A stretch of DNA of 40,725 nt from NCBI GenBank assembly GCA_934101865.1, contig CAKOSA010000010.1:1-40725 (forward strand). Reading direction: 5' to 3'. Position 1 is the first letter of the stretch. Each line of letters opens with the position of its first letter. The DNA is from an uncultured Bacilli bacterium (GTDB taxonomy: Bacteria; Bacillota_I; Bacilli_A; RF39; UBA660). Below, one piece after another: positions 16,865-24,957 of this stretch. The notes beneath the pieces were generated by a model that was not told the DNA's origin, searched no databases, and saw only the letters and a list, made by a program, of their open reading frames with translations. The position numbers and the translations under genes are program-made.

Positions 16865-17699
16865 AAATACCACACGGTAAAATCAAATCATTTTCCCTAA
16901 TAGGCAGACCAATTTCTCCCGTCTCCACATTATCATTATTAAACACCATAGATAAAATATTATTAAGTGAAATATGAGAAATACCCGTAGTATAAGAATT
17001 AATAAGTACAAACAAATAATCCTCATCCAAAACATCCTTAACCAAACTAAGAAGTCTCATTAAGTTATCCTCAAATTTCCAAACCTCCTTATTAGGACCT
17101 CTCCCATAACTAGGTGGATCCATAATAATAGCCTGATACTTCCTACCCCTTCTCTTTTCCCTTTCCAAAAACTTAATAGCATCCTCTACAATAAATCTAA
17201 TAACATTATCATTAAGCCCACACAAATCCATATTCTCTTTAGCCCAATCATTAATACCCTTCGAACTATCAACGTGAACAACTTCCTTAGCTCCAGCCAT
17301 TGACGCCGCCATTGTAGCTCCTCCCGTATAAGCAAACAAATTAAGTACTCTAATATCCCGACCAGCACCACTAATCATATCCATAATATAATCCCAGTTA
17401 CAAGCCTGCTCAGGAAAAATCCCCGTATGTTTAAAATTAGTAGGACTAATCTTAAATTTAAGTTTACCATAATTAATGGTCCAGTAATCAGGAAGTCTTC
17501 TCTTAAATTCCCAATAACCACCTCCATTACTACTACGATGATAAACCCCATCAGCCTTTTTCCAAATCTCTAAATCACTCTTGTTCCAAATAATTTGTGG
17601 ATCCGGTCTACTAAGAATAATGTTCCCAAATCTCTCTAATTTTTCCCCATTCCCACTAGCCAAAATCTCATAATCTTTCCATTTATTACTAATATTCAT
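16842..17699 (-). CDS. Class I SAM-dependent methyltransferase, RlmI/RlmK-like
   Basis: A Rossmann-fold methyltransferase. Motif I LNLFAYTGGATMAAS (about 128-142), the acidic end of strand 2 (EVVHVDSS), and motif IV DPPSYGRGP (about 207-215) are clear. The FAYTGG and DPPSYGRG patterns are those of the RlmI/RlmK-type 23S rRNA cytosine/guanine methyltransferases. At 285 residues it lacks the N-terminal PUA domain of RlmI. The start follows AGAGGTGAAG, with an extended -10 just upstream. Base and substrate are not settled by the sequence. It is translationally coupled to the downstream pseudouridine synthase. Confidence 0.85.
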   Translation of the reverse strand: MNISNKWKDYEILASGNGEKLERFGNIILSRPDPQIIWNKSDLEIWKKADGVYHRSSNGGGYWEFKRRLPDYWTINYGKLKFKISPTNFKHTGIFPEQACNWDYIMDMISGAGRDIRVLNLFAYTGGATMAASMAGAKEVVHVDSSKGINDWAKENMDLCGLNDNVIRFIVEDAIKFLEREKRRGRKYQAIIMDPPSYGRGPNKEVWKFEDNLMRLLSLVKDVLDEDYLFVLINSYTTGISHISLNNILSMVFNNDNVETGEIGLPIRENDLILPCGIYGKVTKY

Positions 17700-17718
17700 A
17701 CTTCACCTCTGTTACAAT

Positions 17719-17727
17719 TTTATAACA
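17719..17727 (-). promoter_or_regulatory. Extended -10 promoter of the methyltransferase-pseudouridine synthase operon
   Basis: On the minus strand TGTTATAAA, an extended -10 with weak upstream -35 (TACTTG at 18 bp). Confidence 0.45.
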
Positions 17728-17748
17728 AAACCATAAAAAAAACAAGTA

Positions 17749-18117
17749 CTATTCAATGGCAATATTCTTCCCATTAACCTTAACCTGTTCCTCCTTAGGA
17801 AAAGAAATATTCAAAATCCCATCCCTATATATAGCCTTAATATCACTTTCCCTCTTAACACCAATATAAAAACTCCTCTTCGCCTCTCCAAAAAACCTCT
17901 CTTTCCTAATAAGCCCCACATAACTCTCTTTTGAAATATCCTTCCTCGCCCTAATCGTCAAATACCCATTCTCATAATTAATACAAATATTCTCTTTTCT
18001 TAACCCCGGCAGGTCAATATCAATAACATACTTATTCCCCTTTTCATAAATATCCGTCTTCATATACTCCCTATCCCTCGAAAAAGGCAAATTAAAAAAA
18101 TCAAAATAATCATTCAT
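17749..18117 (-). CDS. Small heat-shock protein, Hsp20/alpha-crystallin family
   Basis: An ATP-independent chaperone that holds unfolding proteins. The alpha-crystallin core runs from about residue 18 (MKTDIYEKGNKYVIDIDLPG) through AKRSFYIG and YRDGILNISFPK, and the C-terminal IxI motif is present as IAI near the end. I place the start at the ATG at 18117 (122 residues). A TTG at 18144 after AGGGAAAGGGG would give 131 residues and has a better Shine-Dalgarno. The open frame continues upstream to 18351, but that extension overlaps the neighbouring membrane-protein gene and is unlikely to be real. It is the second gene after the small membrane protein, probably on the same transcript. Confidence 0.85.
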   Translation of the reverse strand: MNDYFDFFNLPFSRDREYMKTDIYEKGNKYVIDIDLPGLRKENICINYENGYLTIRARKDISKESYVGLIRKERFFGEAKRSFYIGVKRESDIKAIYRDGILNISFPKEEQVKVNGKNIAIE

Positions 18118-18193
18118 ATAAAAATTCCCATTATTACTATTCAAAATCTCAACCCCTTTCCCTCCTAATATTCCCCCAATTCCCCAAAATATA

Positions 18194-18559
18194 CTACCTC
18201 TTAATAATAAAATTACTATTAGTAATAGGAAGATAAAAGAGCGAACCAATAAATCCAAACACCACTCCCCAAAACAATAACTTCGTCTGATACAAATCAC
18301 TTTCCGAAATATCGTCCCTGTTAATAGCCTCCTTATATGAATTATACACATTAATAAGAAAATAAATATTCACAAAAACAACCAATCTCCTATTAAAAAT
18401 ATACATCTCATTGAGACTTTCCCCCGCCATCCTCTCCCTCCCCAAAATCCCCTTCCTCTTCTCATTAATAATATAGAAAGAAATCCCACTCGAAATAAGC
18501 AGCAAAAAGTAAAACAAAATATCCGTATTAATCCTCTCCAACTCCCTCTCATTCCCCAT
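18194..18559 (-). CDS. Small integral membrane protein, unknown
   Basis: Not recognised. The 121-residue product has three hydrophobic segments (about 14-31, 54-70 and 94-112) with a charged first loop (NEKRKGILGRERMAGES). The ATG at 18559 is chosen over the one at 18604 because AGGGGGATTTTT stands directly before it. It precedes the Hsp20 gene with a 76-base gap and no visible terminator, so the pair may be stress-coexpressed. It is transcribed divergently from the MerR operon; the short gap puts its promoter next to the MerR operator. Confidence 0.6.
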   Translation of the reverse strand: MGNERELERINTDILFYFLLLISSGISFYIINEKRKGILGRERMAGESLNEMYIFNRRLVVFVNIYFLINVYNSYKEAINRDDISESDLYQTKLLFWGVVFGFIGSLFYLPITNSNFIIKR

Positions 18560-18631
18560 AAAAATCCCCCTAAAATTATATGCCCCAAAAATAACGATAT
18601 CCAATATGGTATAATAAAAATAAAAAAACTC

Positions 18632-18662
18632 TTGACTTGGAGTTAACTCTAAGTGATATAAC
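18632..18662 (+). promoter_or_regulatory. MerR-type promoter with 19-bp spacer and operator palindrome
   Basis: TTGACT (18632-18637), a 19-bp spacer and TATAAC (18657-18662). The spacer carries the near-perfect palindrome ACTTGGAGTT/AACTCTAAGT (18635-18654, 9 of 10 bases paired). An over-long spacer holding the operator is the hallmark of MerR-activated promoters, and CTTGACTTGGAGTTAACTC resembles NmlR/AdhR-type sites. Confidence 0.8.
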
Positions 18663-18679
18663 TAAATAGGAGGGATAAA

Positions 18680-19057
18680 ATGACAATATCAGAAGTAAGC
18701 AGCAAATACGGCATCACCAAAGATACCCTGAGATACTACGAAAAAATCGGCCTACTAACAGACGTACCACGCAGCCCCAGCAAAATTCGTTCTTACGACG
18801 AAAAAGCTTGCCGGCAAATAGAGTTTATAAAATGTATGCGCGATGCAGGCGTCGAAATAGATGTTCTGAAAGAATATATGAAACAACTCTCTCAAGGTAA
18901 AACAACCGTAAATACCAGAAAAGAACTATTAGAAAAACAACACCAAAAACTAATAGAAAAACGAAATCAACTAGATGAAACCATAAAAAAACTAAACTAT
19001 AAAATAAAATTATACGAAGAAATAAGTCAAGGAAAAAGAAAAGACTTTACAGAATAA
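18680..19057 (+). CDS. MerR-family regulator, NmlR/AdhR-like
   Basis: MerR regulators bind the over-long spacer of their promoter and untwist it on stimulation. The N-terminal winged helix-turn-helix reads ISEVSSKYGITKDTLRYYEKIGLL, then KIRSYDEKACRQIEFIKCMR; a coiled-coil dimerisation helix (about 75-115) follows. It is 125 residues. C52 in IKCMRDAG matches the position of the redox/electrophile-sensing Cys of AdhR-type regulators; C44 is a second Cys. There is no C-terminal metal or drug-binding domain. The gene starts the operon that includes the DXS-like, flavodoxin, CMD and cupin genes. Aldehyde or electrophile sensing is inferred from the Cys and operator type. Confidence 0.9.
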   Translation: MTISEVSSKYGITKDTLRYYEKIGLLTDVPRSPSKIRSYDEKACRQIEFIKCMRDAGVEIDVLKEYMKQLSQGKTTVNTRKELLEKQHQKLIEKRNQLDETIKKLNYKIKLYEEISQGKRKDFTE

Positions 19058-19071
19058 GGAGGAATAAAATA

Positions 19072-20844
19072 ATGAAAATACTACCCAAAATAGAAGGTCC
19101 CAATGACCTCAAAACCCTAAACAACGAAGAATTATCAACCCTTGCCGAAGAAATACGCGAAACCCTAATCAAAAAACTAAGCCTTCACGGAGGCCACTTA
19201 GGTCCCAATCTCGGTTTTGTCGAAGCAACTATTGCCTTGCACTACGTCTTTAATTCACCCCTAGATAAATTCATATTTGACGTATCACACCAAACATACT
19301 CCCATAAAATATTAACCGGAAGAAAAGAGGCATTTATATCAGCGGAACATTACAATGACGTTTCCGGATATACCAATCCCGAAGAAAGTGACCACGATTT
19401 ATTCAATGTCGGTCACACTTCAACTTCTATATCCCTAGCATCCGGAGTAGCAACAGCACGAGATCTCCAACACGAAAAATATAACGTCATTGCCATTATT
19501 GGAGACGGTTCCCTTTCCGGAGGAGAAGCCCTCGAAGGCCTTGACTTCGCCGGCAATATGGACACAAATCTAATAATAGTCGTAAACGATAACAATATGT
19601 CCATAGCTCCAAACCACGGTGGTCTATATAAAAGCCTCAAAGACTTACGTGAAACAAACGGCCAAAGTCCCAACAACATATTTAAAGCAATGGGCCTAGA
19701 TTATACCTTTGTCAAAAACGGTAACTCATTACCAGAACTAATAACTACATTTAAACAAGTAAAAGACATTAATCATCCTATTGTAGTTCATATCGTAACC
19801 GAAAAAGGCAAAGGCTTCAAACCAGCCGAAACCCATAAAGAACAGTGGCACTGGACTATGCCTTTCGATATAAACAATCCCGAAAAAAAGCCCATTTCAA
19901 CATCCGAAGACTATGGCGAAATAACCGGCAAATACCTTTTAGATAAAATCAAACAAGATCCCAAAGTAGCCGTAGTAGTAGCTGCTGTACCTACCAATAT
20001 TGGCTTTGACGAAAAACGAAGAAAAGAAGCAAAATCCAATTTTCTAGATGTGGCAATTGCTGAGGAACACGCAATAGCACTTGTGTCCGGAATAGCCAAA
20101 AATCACGGAAAACCAGTTTTTGCAACCTATTCAAGTTTTATCCAAAGAACTTACGACCAAATGTCCCAAGACCTATGTATAAATAACAATCCCGCCACTA
20201 TACTAGTAAACGGAGCCTCCATTTATGGAATGAACGATGTAACCCATCTCGGTATCTACGACATCCCCCTCTTATCCAATATACCAAATTTAGTATATCT
20301 CGCTCCAACTTCTAAGGAAGAATACCTAAATATGCTATCTTGGTCTATCGAGCAAGAAAACCACCCCGTTGCTATCCGTATCCCTTGTAACGAAGTAGTA
20401 ACAGATAATAGAATTCCTGATAAAAACTATGACAACATTAACACCTATAAAATGGAGCAATCAGGAAGTAATATCGCTATACTAGCTCTTGGAGACTTCT
20501 ATCAATTAGGAGAAAAACTATCCCAAGATATTGAAACAGAGCTAAATATAAAGCCAACTCTTATCAATCCTCGTTTCATAACTGGACTAGATAAAAATAT
20601 GCTATCAAGCTTAAAAGAAAACCATAATACAATAATAACCCTCGAAGACGGTATCCTCGACGGAGGTTTTGGCCAAAAAATAGCCTCATATTATGGCAAG
20701 GACAACATAAAAGTATTAAATTATGGCTTAGAAAAAAAATTCTACGATAGATATAAAGTAGAAGAAGTCCTAAAAGAAAACAGATTAACTACCGAACAAA
20801 TTATAGAGGACATAAAAAATCTAAAATTAAATATAACAAAATAA
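19072..20844 (+). CDS. DXS-like thiamine-diphosphate enzyme (1-deoxy-D-xylulose-5-phosphate synthase family paralogue)
   Basis: True DXS condenses pyruvate and glyceraldehyde 3-phosphate in isoprenoid and thiamine synthesis. Family features here: GGHLGPNLG and LHYVF near the start, HQTYSHKILTGR, the thiamine-diphosphate motif GDGSLSGGEALEG with NDNN (144-175), the catalytic Glu in AIAEEHA (E331) and YSSFIQRTYDQ. Divergence: the DRAG segment is NGAS, DG-THHG/THQG is NDVTHLG, and the segment that reads GPVDGH in DXS is FVKNGNS. At 590 residues it is shorter than the usual 620-640. The gene is 14 bases behind the MerR regulator, which points to an inducible role rather than housekeeping DXS. The substrate is uncertain. 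Confidence 0.8.
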   Translation: MKILPKIEGPNDLKTLNNEELSTLAEEIRETLIKKLSLHGGHLGPNLGFVEATIALHYVFNSPLDKFIFDVSHQTYSHKILTGRKEAFISAEHYNDVSGYTNPEESDHDLFNVGHTSTSISLASGVATARDLQHEKYNVIAIIGDGSLSGGEALEGLDFAGNMDTNLIIVVNDNNMSIAPNHGGLYKSLKDLRETNGQSPNNIFKAMGLDYTFVKNGNSLPELITTFKQVKDINHPIVVHIVTEKGKGFKPAETHKEQWHWTMPFDINNPEKKPISTSEDYGEITGKYLLDKIKQDPKVAVVVAAVPTNIGFDEKRRKEAKSNFLDVAIAEEHAIALVSGIAKNHGKPVFATYSSFIQRTYDQMSQDLCINNNPATILVNGASIYGMNDVTHLGIYDIPLLSNIPNLVYLAPTSKEEYLNMLSWSIEQENHPVAIRIPCNEVVTDNRIPDKNYDNINTYKMEQSGSNIAILALGDFYQLGEKLSQDIETELNIKPTLINPRFITGLDKNMLSSLKENHNTIITLEDGILDGGFGQKIASYYGKDNIKVLNYGLEKKFYDRYKVEEVLKENRLTTEQIIEDIKNLKLNITK

Positions 20845-20866
20845 GGAAAGAAAGGAATGAAAAAAA

Positions 20867-21337
20867 ATGAATAAAACCCTAATATGCTATTTTTCAGCAA
20901 CCGGTACTACCAAAGAAGTAGCCCAAATAATATCAAAGGAGATAGATAGTGACCTCTTCGAAATAGAACCCGTCCAAAAATACACAAGTGAAGACCTAGA
21001 TTGGACCAATAAACAAAGCCGTACATCTTTGGAAATGCACGATGATAATGCCCGACCTAGCATTAAAAATAAGGTAGAAAATATAGAAAACTATGACAAT
21101 ATTATTATCGCTTTCCCAGTATGGTGGTATAAGGAACCCAATATAATAGATACCTTTATTGAAGAAAATAATCTTGAAAACAAGAATTTATATGTATTTG
21201 TAACATCAGGCGGTTCTACTGTAACAGATAGCTATAATAGCTTAAAAAATAAGTATCCAAATCTAAATTTTGTAAATGGTGAAAAGTTCAGTAGAAATAT
21301 AACTCCCGAAGAAATACATAAATGGTTAGGAAAATAA
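20867..21337 (+). CDS. Flavodoxin-like protein
   Basis: A 156-residue single-domain flavodoxin/NAD(P)H-dehydrogenase-type fold. The phosphate-binding loop is YFSATGTTKEVA (about 9-20), followed by the FPVWWYKEP segment near 84-92 and the glycine-rich SGGST loop near 113. These bind FMN and carry electrons between a reductase and a redox enzyme, or reduce quinones. The start follows AAAGGAATG; an earlier ATG is followed at once by a stop. It lies 22 bases after the DXS-like gene in the same operon. A second flavodoxin closes the operon. Confidence 0.88.
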   Translation: MNKTLICYFSATGTTKEVAQIISKEIDSDLFEIEPVQKYTSEDLDWTNKQSRTSLEMHDDNARPSIKNKVENIENYDNIIIAFPVWWYKEPNIIDTFIEENNLENKNLYVFVTSGGSTVTDSYNSLKNKYPNLNFVNGEKFSRNITPEEIHKWLGK

Positions 21338-21442
21338 TTAAAAATAGTTGCCAAAGTGACTTTTAATATTAGTAAAAGCCATTAATTAAATAATAAATAT
21401 AAGCTTAAATAAGCTGTTAATAAATAATGAAAGGAGAAAAAT

Positions 21443-21763
21443 ATGATAAAGCAAACCGCCGGAAGAGACCAATTAGGAACCCTCGCTCCTAACTTTGCCC
21501 ACTATAATGATGATATTCTTTTTGGAGAAAACTGGAACGACCCTGCCATCAATCTCAAAACAAGATGTATAATAACAGTAGTTTCCCTCGTATCATCAGG
21601 AATAATAGATAACTCCCTAAAATACCATATAGAAAATGCCAAAAATAACAATGTTACCAAAGAAGAAATGGCTGCTATAATAACTCATATAGCCTTCTAT
21701 GTTGGCTGGCCCAAAGCTTGGGGTGCATTTAATATAATTAAGGAAGTGTATAAAGATGAATAA
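21443..21763 (+). CDS. Carboxymuconolactone decarboxylase (CMD/AhpD-like) family protein
   Basis: A 106-residue all-helical CMD domain (LKTRCIITVVSLVSSG, then YHIENAKNNNVTKEEMAAIITHIAFYVGWPKAWGA). The AhpD CxxC redox pair is absent; only one Cys is present. The protein is thus of the CMD subgroup commonly fused to, or next to, cupins, not a peroxidase partner. Its 3' end overlaps the cupin gene by 8 bases, so the two are translationally coupled and may act as one unit. The start follows AAAGGAG. The 105-base gap before it has a small inverted repeat (AGCTTA/TAAGCT) but no clear promoter. The enzymatic role is unknown. Confidence 0.85.
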   Translation: MIKQTAGRDQLGTLAPNFAHYNDDILFGENWNDPAINLKTRCIITVVSLVSSGIIDNSLKYHIENAKNNNVTKEEMAAIITHIAFYVGWPKAWGAFNIIKEVYKDE

Positions 21764-22181
21764 AGAAGAATTTAATAAAGAAAATGTATTTGGGCTAGGG
21801 AAACCCAATGTAGATTTTGCCAAATACTTTATTGGTAATTCCTATCTAAATCCCTTAACTAATTCCAAGGAAACAATCTTTCTTGCCAATGTAACTTTTG
21901 AACCCAAATGTAGAAATAACTGGCATATTCACCACTCAATCAAAGGCGGTGGTCAGATACTAATATGTACAGCTGGAAGTGGTTGGTATCAGGAAGAAGG
22001 ACAGGAGGCTATTCCCTTAAAAGCCGGTAGTGTTATTACTATTCCTGCCAATGTAAAACACTGGCACGGAGCAAGCAAAAATTCTTGGTTTAGTCATATT
22101 GCTATCGAAGTACCGGGTGAAGATACTCATACCGAGTGGTGTGAAGAAGTATCTGATGCTGAATATGACAAACTAGGTTAA
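21756..22181 (+). CDS. Cupin-domain protein
   Basis: A small single-domain cupin of 141 residues. The metal-site motifs are WHIHHSIKGGGQ (two His and Gln) and, after the hairpin, KHWHGASK (His). PLKAGSVITIPANVKHWHG is the typical second cupin motif. Cupin plus CMD pairs are common in redox-linked operons of Bacillota, often described as quinone or aldehyde handling, but the reaction is not established. It overlaps the CMD gene and precedes the second flavodoxin by 47 bases. Confidence 0.88.
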   Translation: MNKEEFNKENVFGLGKPNVDFAKYFIGNSYLNPLTNSKETIFLANVTFEPKCRNNWHIHHSIKGGGQILICTAGSGWYQEEGQEAIPLKAGSVITIPANVKHWHGASKNSWFSHIAIEVPGEDTHTEWCEEVSDAEYDKLG

Positions 22182-22228
22182 TATATAGTATAAAACCATA
22201 TTAACGATAACAAAAGTAAGGTGAAAAA

Positions 22229-22711
22229 ATGAATAATAATAAGATAATAATATACTTTTCATATACAGGGAATACAAGGCTAATAGCTACCAAAATCAAA
22301 GATAAGTTAAACTGTGATATAGCGGAGATAACTACAAAAGTACCATATTCTACTGATTATGATACAGTTGTAAATGATAATCACAATAGTGAAGCAAGTA
22401 ATTATCTTCCTGATATTAATCCTCTAAATATTGATTTATCAAAATATGACACAATAATACTGGGCACGCCCACTTGGTGGTATAGGCCCGCTCCTGCCAT
22501 TAGGACATTTCTAAGCCAAAATAATTTACGTGATAAAACAATTATTCCCTTTTCTACAAATGCGGGCTGGCTTGGAAGAACCTTTGTAGAAATAAAAAAA
22601 TTATGCCCAAATTCTAATGTAGTAAATGAAAAGAATATAGAATTTGAAAGTTACACATCTAATCTTAAAACTCCATCTTCGGAAATTGAAGAGTGGATTG
22701 CAACTTTATAA
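22229..22711 (+). CDS. Flavodoxin family protein
   Basis: A second flavodoxin of 160 residues. FMN loop YFSYTGNTRLIA (about 9-20), the LGTPTWWYRPAPAIRTF segment near 84-100, and STNAGWLGRTF near 113. It is related to, but clearly different from, the flavodoxin at 20867, so the operon carries two electron carriers or reductases. The start follows AAGGTG. It is the last gene of the MerR operon, ended by the nested hairpin at 22743-22803. Confidence 0.88.
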   Translation: MNNNKIIIYFSYTGNTRLIATKIKDKLNCDIAEITTKVPYSTDYDTVVNDNHNSEASNYLPDINPLNIDLSKYDTIILGTPTWWYRPAPAIRTFLSQNNLRDKTIIPFSTNAGWLGRTFVEIKKLCPNSNVVNEKNIEFESYTSNLKTPSSEIEEWIATL

Positions 22712-22742
22712 ATAATAGTATTGTATATTTATGTATGTGAAG

Positions 22743-22803
22743 AAATAAACAAGCAGGTTGATTACACTCCTTAGAGTGGGCATCAAAATATGCTTGTTTA
22801 TTT
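22743..22803. terminator. Nested palindrome ending the MerR operon
   Basis: The 13-bp outer stem (22743-22755 with 22791-22803) encloses TTGAT/ATCAA (22758-22762 with 22782-22786) and CACTC/GAGTG (22765-22769 with 22774-22778, loop CTTA). A T-rich tail follows. It surely can terminate, but three nested stems are more than a terminator needs. Confidence 0.6.
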
Positions 22804-22856
22804 TTATATTATTTATTACTTGCGATGTAAATATAAGTGTTTCCAACTTACTACAT

Positions 22857-22879
22857 AAAAAAACGCCAATAACTGGCGT
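22857..22879 (-). terminator. Terminator of tRNA-Gly
   Basis: On the minus strand ACGCCA, a 5-base loop and TGGCGT are followed by T7, eleven bases after the CCA end. Confidence 0.8.
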
Positions 22880-22889
22880 AAATTTCAAA

Positions 22890-22964
22890 TGGAGCAGATG
22901 AAGGGAGTCGAACCCTCGTCCCAACCTTGGCAAGGTCGCGTTCTAGCCGTTAAACCACATCTGC
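22890..22964 (-). tRNA. tRNA-Gly, anticodon GCC
   Basis: The cloverleaf is complete. The acceptor stem is GCAGATG/CATCTGC, the anticodon stem CGACC/GGTTG with loop TTGCCAA (anticodon GCC), and the T arm has loop TTCGACT. The discriminator is U, as expected for bacterial tRNA-Gly, and CCA is encoded. It is 75 bases with CCA. Confidence 0.96.
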
Positions 22965-23033
22965 AAATACAATCTAATTATATAAAAAAAAATAAAAAAA
23001 ATCAAGGTTTTTATTAAAAAAATTAAAAAAATA

Positions 23034-23042
23034 TGATAAAAT
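23034..23042 (+). promoter_or_regulatory. Extended -10 promoter of ffh
   Basis: TGATAAAAT with TTAAAA at 17 bp upstream; the Shine-Dalgarno AAGGTG follows within about 10 bases. Confidence 0.5.
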
Positions 23043-23061
23043 AAGAACAAGGTGATAAAAA

Positions 23062-24369
23062 ATGTTTGAAAATTTAAGCGAAAGATTACAAAATACAATG
23101 CACAAAATAAAAGGATATGGAAAAATAACCGAAGATAACATTAGTGAAATGCTAAGAGAAGTAAGACTATCTCTTCTCGAAGCCGATGTTAATTATAAAG
23201 TAGTAAAAGAGTTTACAAACGCTGTTAAAGAAAAGGCTCTCGGTGAAGAAGTAAATAAATCCTTAGACCCAGGAGAACAATTTGTTAAAATAGTAAAAGA
23301 TGAGTTAACAGAACTATTAGGTGGCGATAAAGCCGACCTTGTTACAGATAAAAATCCAACAATAACTATGTTAGTAGGATTACAAGGTTCAGGAAAAACT
23401 ACAACTATTGGTAAACTATCCAACCATCTAAGAAAAAAATATAAAAAGAAACCATTATTGGTAGCTTGTGATGTATATAGACCAGCAGCTATTGACCAAT
23501 TAAAACAAATAGGCAAAGAATTAGGAATAGAAGTATTTAGTCTTGGCAAAGAAGACCCAGTTGAAATAACAAGAAAAGCCCTAGAATATGCCAAGGAAAA
23601 TGGTAACGATTACATACTAGTAGATACTGCCGGTAGGCTTCACGTCGACGAAAAACTAATGGAAGAACTATCATCAATAGAAGAAGCAATTCATCCCGAC
23701 GAAATATTACTAGTAGTAGACGCAATGATGGGCCAAGATGCAATCAATGTAATAAACGGATTTAATGATGCCCTTCCATTAACAGGTGTTATCCTAACTA
23801 AAATGGACGGTGATACAAGAGGTGGAGTAGCCCTCTCAGTAAGACACCTCACCAATCTTCCTATAAAGTTTGTTGGAACCGGCGAAAAAATGGATGGCCT
23901 AAGTGAATTCTATCCCGACAGAATGGCCAGCCGTATTATAGGAATGGGGGACGTATTAAGTTTAGTAGAAAAAGTAGAGGGCGAAATCGACGAGGAAGAG
24001 GCCGAAAAAGCAGCCAAGAAAATGATGAAAGGAACATTTGACCTTGAAGATTTTCTTAATCAGCTTAATCAAATAAAGAAATTAGGTCCATTAGAAAATT
24101 TAATAAAACTAATTCCCGGAGCTAGAAAAGCAGGATTAAACAACATTAAAATCGATCCCAAAAGAATGGCCCATATTGAAGCTATTATAAATTCTATGAC
24201 CCCTGAGGAAAGACATAATCCTGATATTTTAAAAGCATCAAGAAAACAAAGAATTGCCAAAGGTTCTGGCACAACAGTTACAGAGGTTAATCAATTGTTA
24301 ACACAATTTGAACAAATGAAAAAGATGATGAAAATGATGGGCGATGGGAAATTAAAAATGCCATTTTAA
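23062..24369 (+). CDS. ffh: Signal recognition particle GTPase Ffh (SRP54)
   Basis: Binds signal peptides on translating ribosomes and delivers them to the FtsY receptor at the membrane. The N domain (1-85) is followed by the G domain with P-loop GLQGSGKTTTIGKLS (about 109-123), DTAGR near 189 and TKMDGD near 247. The methionine-rich M domain (about 300-435; MKKMMKMMG near the end) binds 4.5S RNA and signal sequences. The length of 435 residues is typical. The start follows AAGGTGAT. No ylxM precedes it and no rpsP follows, unlike the usual Bacillus order. Confidence 0.97.
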   Translation: MFENLSERLQNTMHKIKGYGKITEDNISEMLREVRLSLLEADVNYKVVKEFTNAVKEKALGEEVNKSLDPGEQFVKIVKDELTELLGGDKADLVTDKNPTITMLVGLQGSGKTTTIGKLSNHLRKKYKKKPLLVACDVYRPAAIDQLKQIGKELGIEVFSLGKEDPVEITRKALEYAKENGNDYILVDTAGRLHVDEKLMEELSSIEEAIHPDEILLVVDAMMGQDAINVINGFNDALPLTGVILTKMDGDTRGGVALSVRHLTNLPIKFVGTGEKMDGLSEFYPDRMASRIIGMGDVLSLVEKVEGEIDEEEAEKAAKKMMKGTFDLEDFLNQLNQIKKLGPLENLIKLIPGARKAGLNNIKIDPKRMAHIEAIINSMTPEERHNPDILKASRKQRIAKGSGTTVTEVNQLLTQFEQMKKMMKMMGDGKLKMPF

Positions 24370-24411
24370 AAGTAAAGTTATAGAGGTATACTAATATAAA
24401 ATAAGAAAAGT

Positions 24412-24447
24412 TGTTGCAAAATATTTAATTAGGCAATGCTTTTTTTC
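24412..24447 (+). terminator. Probable terminator after ffh
   Basis: TGTTGC pairs with GCAATG (two G-U pairs) over a 15-base loop, followed by T8. It is a weak stem. Confidence 0.4.
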
Positions 24448-24486
24448 TTTACATTTGCTAAAAATAAAAAAATAATTCACTAATCC

Positions 24487-24515
24487 TTGACAATATGAAT
24501 ATAATATACTATACT
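24487..24515 (+). promoter_or_regulatory. Promoter of the metal-resistance operon
   Basis: TTGACA (24487-24492), a 17-bp spacer and TATACT (24510-24515). Confidence 0.8.
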
Positions 24516-24519
24516 TATT

Positions 24520-24543
24520 ATAGTTGAACAACTATTCAACTAT
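24520..24543 (+). promoter_or_regulatory. ArsR/CadC-type operator palindrome
   Basis: ATAGTTGAA and TTCAACTAT are perfect 9-bp inverted copies around 6 bases, with the TGAACA-nn-TATTCA core typical of SmtB/ArsR operators. It spans the transcription start, so a bound repressor would block transcription until metal releases it. Confidence 0.85.
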
Positions 24544-24558
24544 AAGGAGGAATTACAA

Positions 24559-24939
24559 GTGCCAAAAAACGAATATATGTGTGATTGCAATGTAATACAT
24601 AAGGAAGCTGTGGCTAACGTTTTAACCAAATTACCCGATTCAGAAACATTTGAAAATCTAGCCAAATTATTCAAATTAATAGGCGACCCAACCCGTTGTC
24701 GTATTCTCTTTGCCCTTGATAACGAAGAAATGTGTGTCTGTGATATAGCCAATGTCCTCAAAATGACAAAATCAGCCGTATCTCATCAGCTTCGTTTACT
24801 AAGACAAAGCCAAATAGTAAAAACCAGAAAAAGTGGCAAAGAAGTATACTATACACTTGATGACGACCACATTCAAAAACTATTCGAAATAGCACTTGAA
24901 CACATAAACCATCAAAAACACGAAAAGAATAATAAATAA
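24559..24939 (+). CDS. ArsR/SmtB-family metal-sensing repressor, CadC-like
   Basis: A winged-helix repressor released from DNA by metal. The 126-residue protein has a CDC pair at residues 8-10 and CVCD in the recognition region (EEMCVCDIANVLKMTKSAVSHQLRLL), the classical thiolate site for Cd/Pb/Zn. The C-terminal helix (DDDHIQKLFEIALEHINHQKH) carries the acidic/His residues of a second zinc-type site. The start is GTG at 24559 after TAAGGAGG. It precedes an HMA protein and a P1B ATPase with a matching operator upstream, so the pathway is metal-induced efflux. Confidence 0.92.
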   Translation: MPKNEYMCDCNVIHKEAVANVLTKLPDSETFENLAKLFKLIGDPTRCRILFALDNEEMCVCDIANVLKMTKSAVSHQLRLLRQSQIVKTRKSGKEVYYTLDDDHIQKLFEIALEHINHQKHEKNNK

Positions 24940-24957
24940 AAGAAAGGAAAGATAAAA

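Noticed and set aside
18118..18351. N-terminal hydrophobic extension of the Hsp20 gene (would give a membrane-anchored chaperone)
   Set aside because: It overlaps the small membrane-protein gene, has no ribosome-binding site at its start, and its hydrophobic content comes from the other frame of that gene.
22706..22933. Short hydrophobic peptide on the minus strand (possible type I toxin) across the nested hairpin
   Set aside because: No Shine-Dalgarno before its inner ATG, overlap with the tRNA terminator region, and no known toxin pattern.
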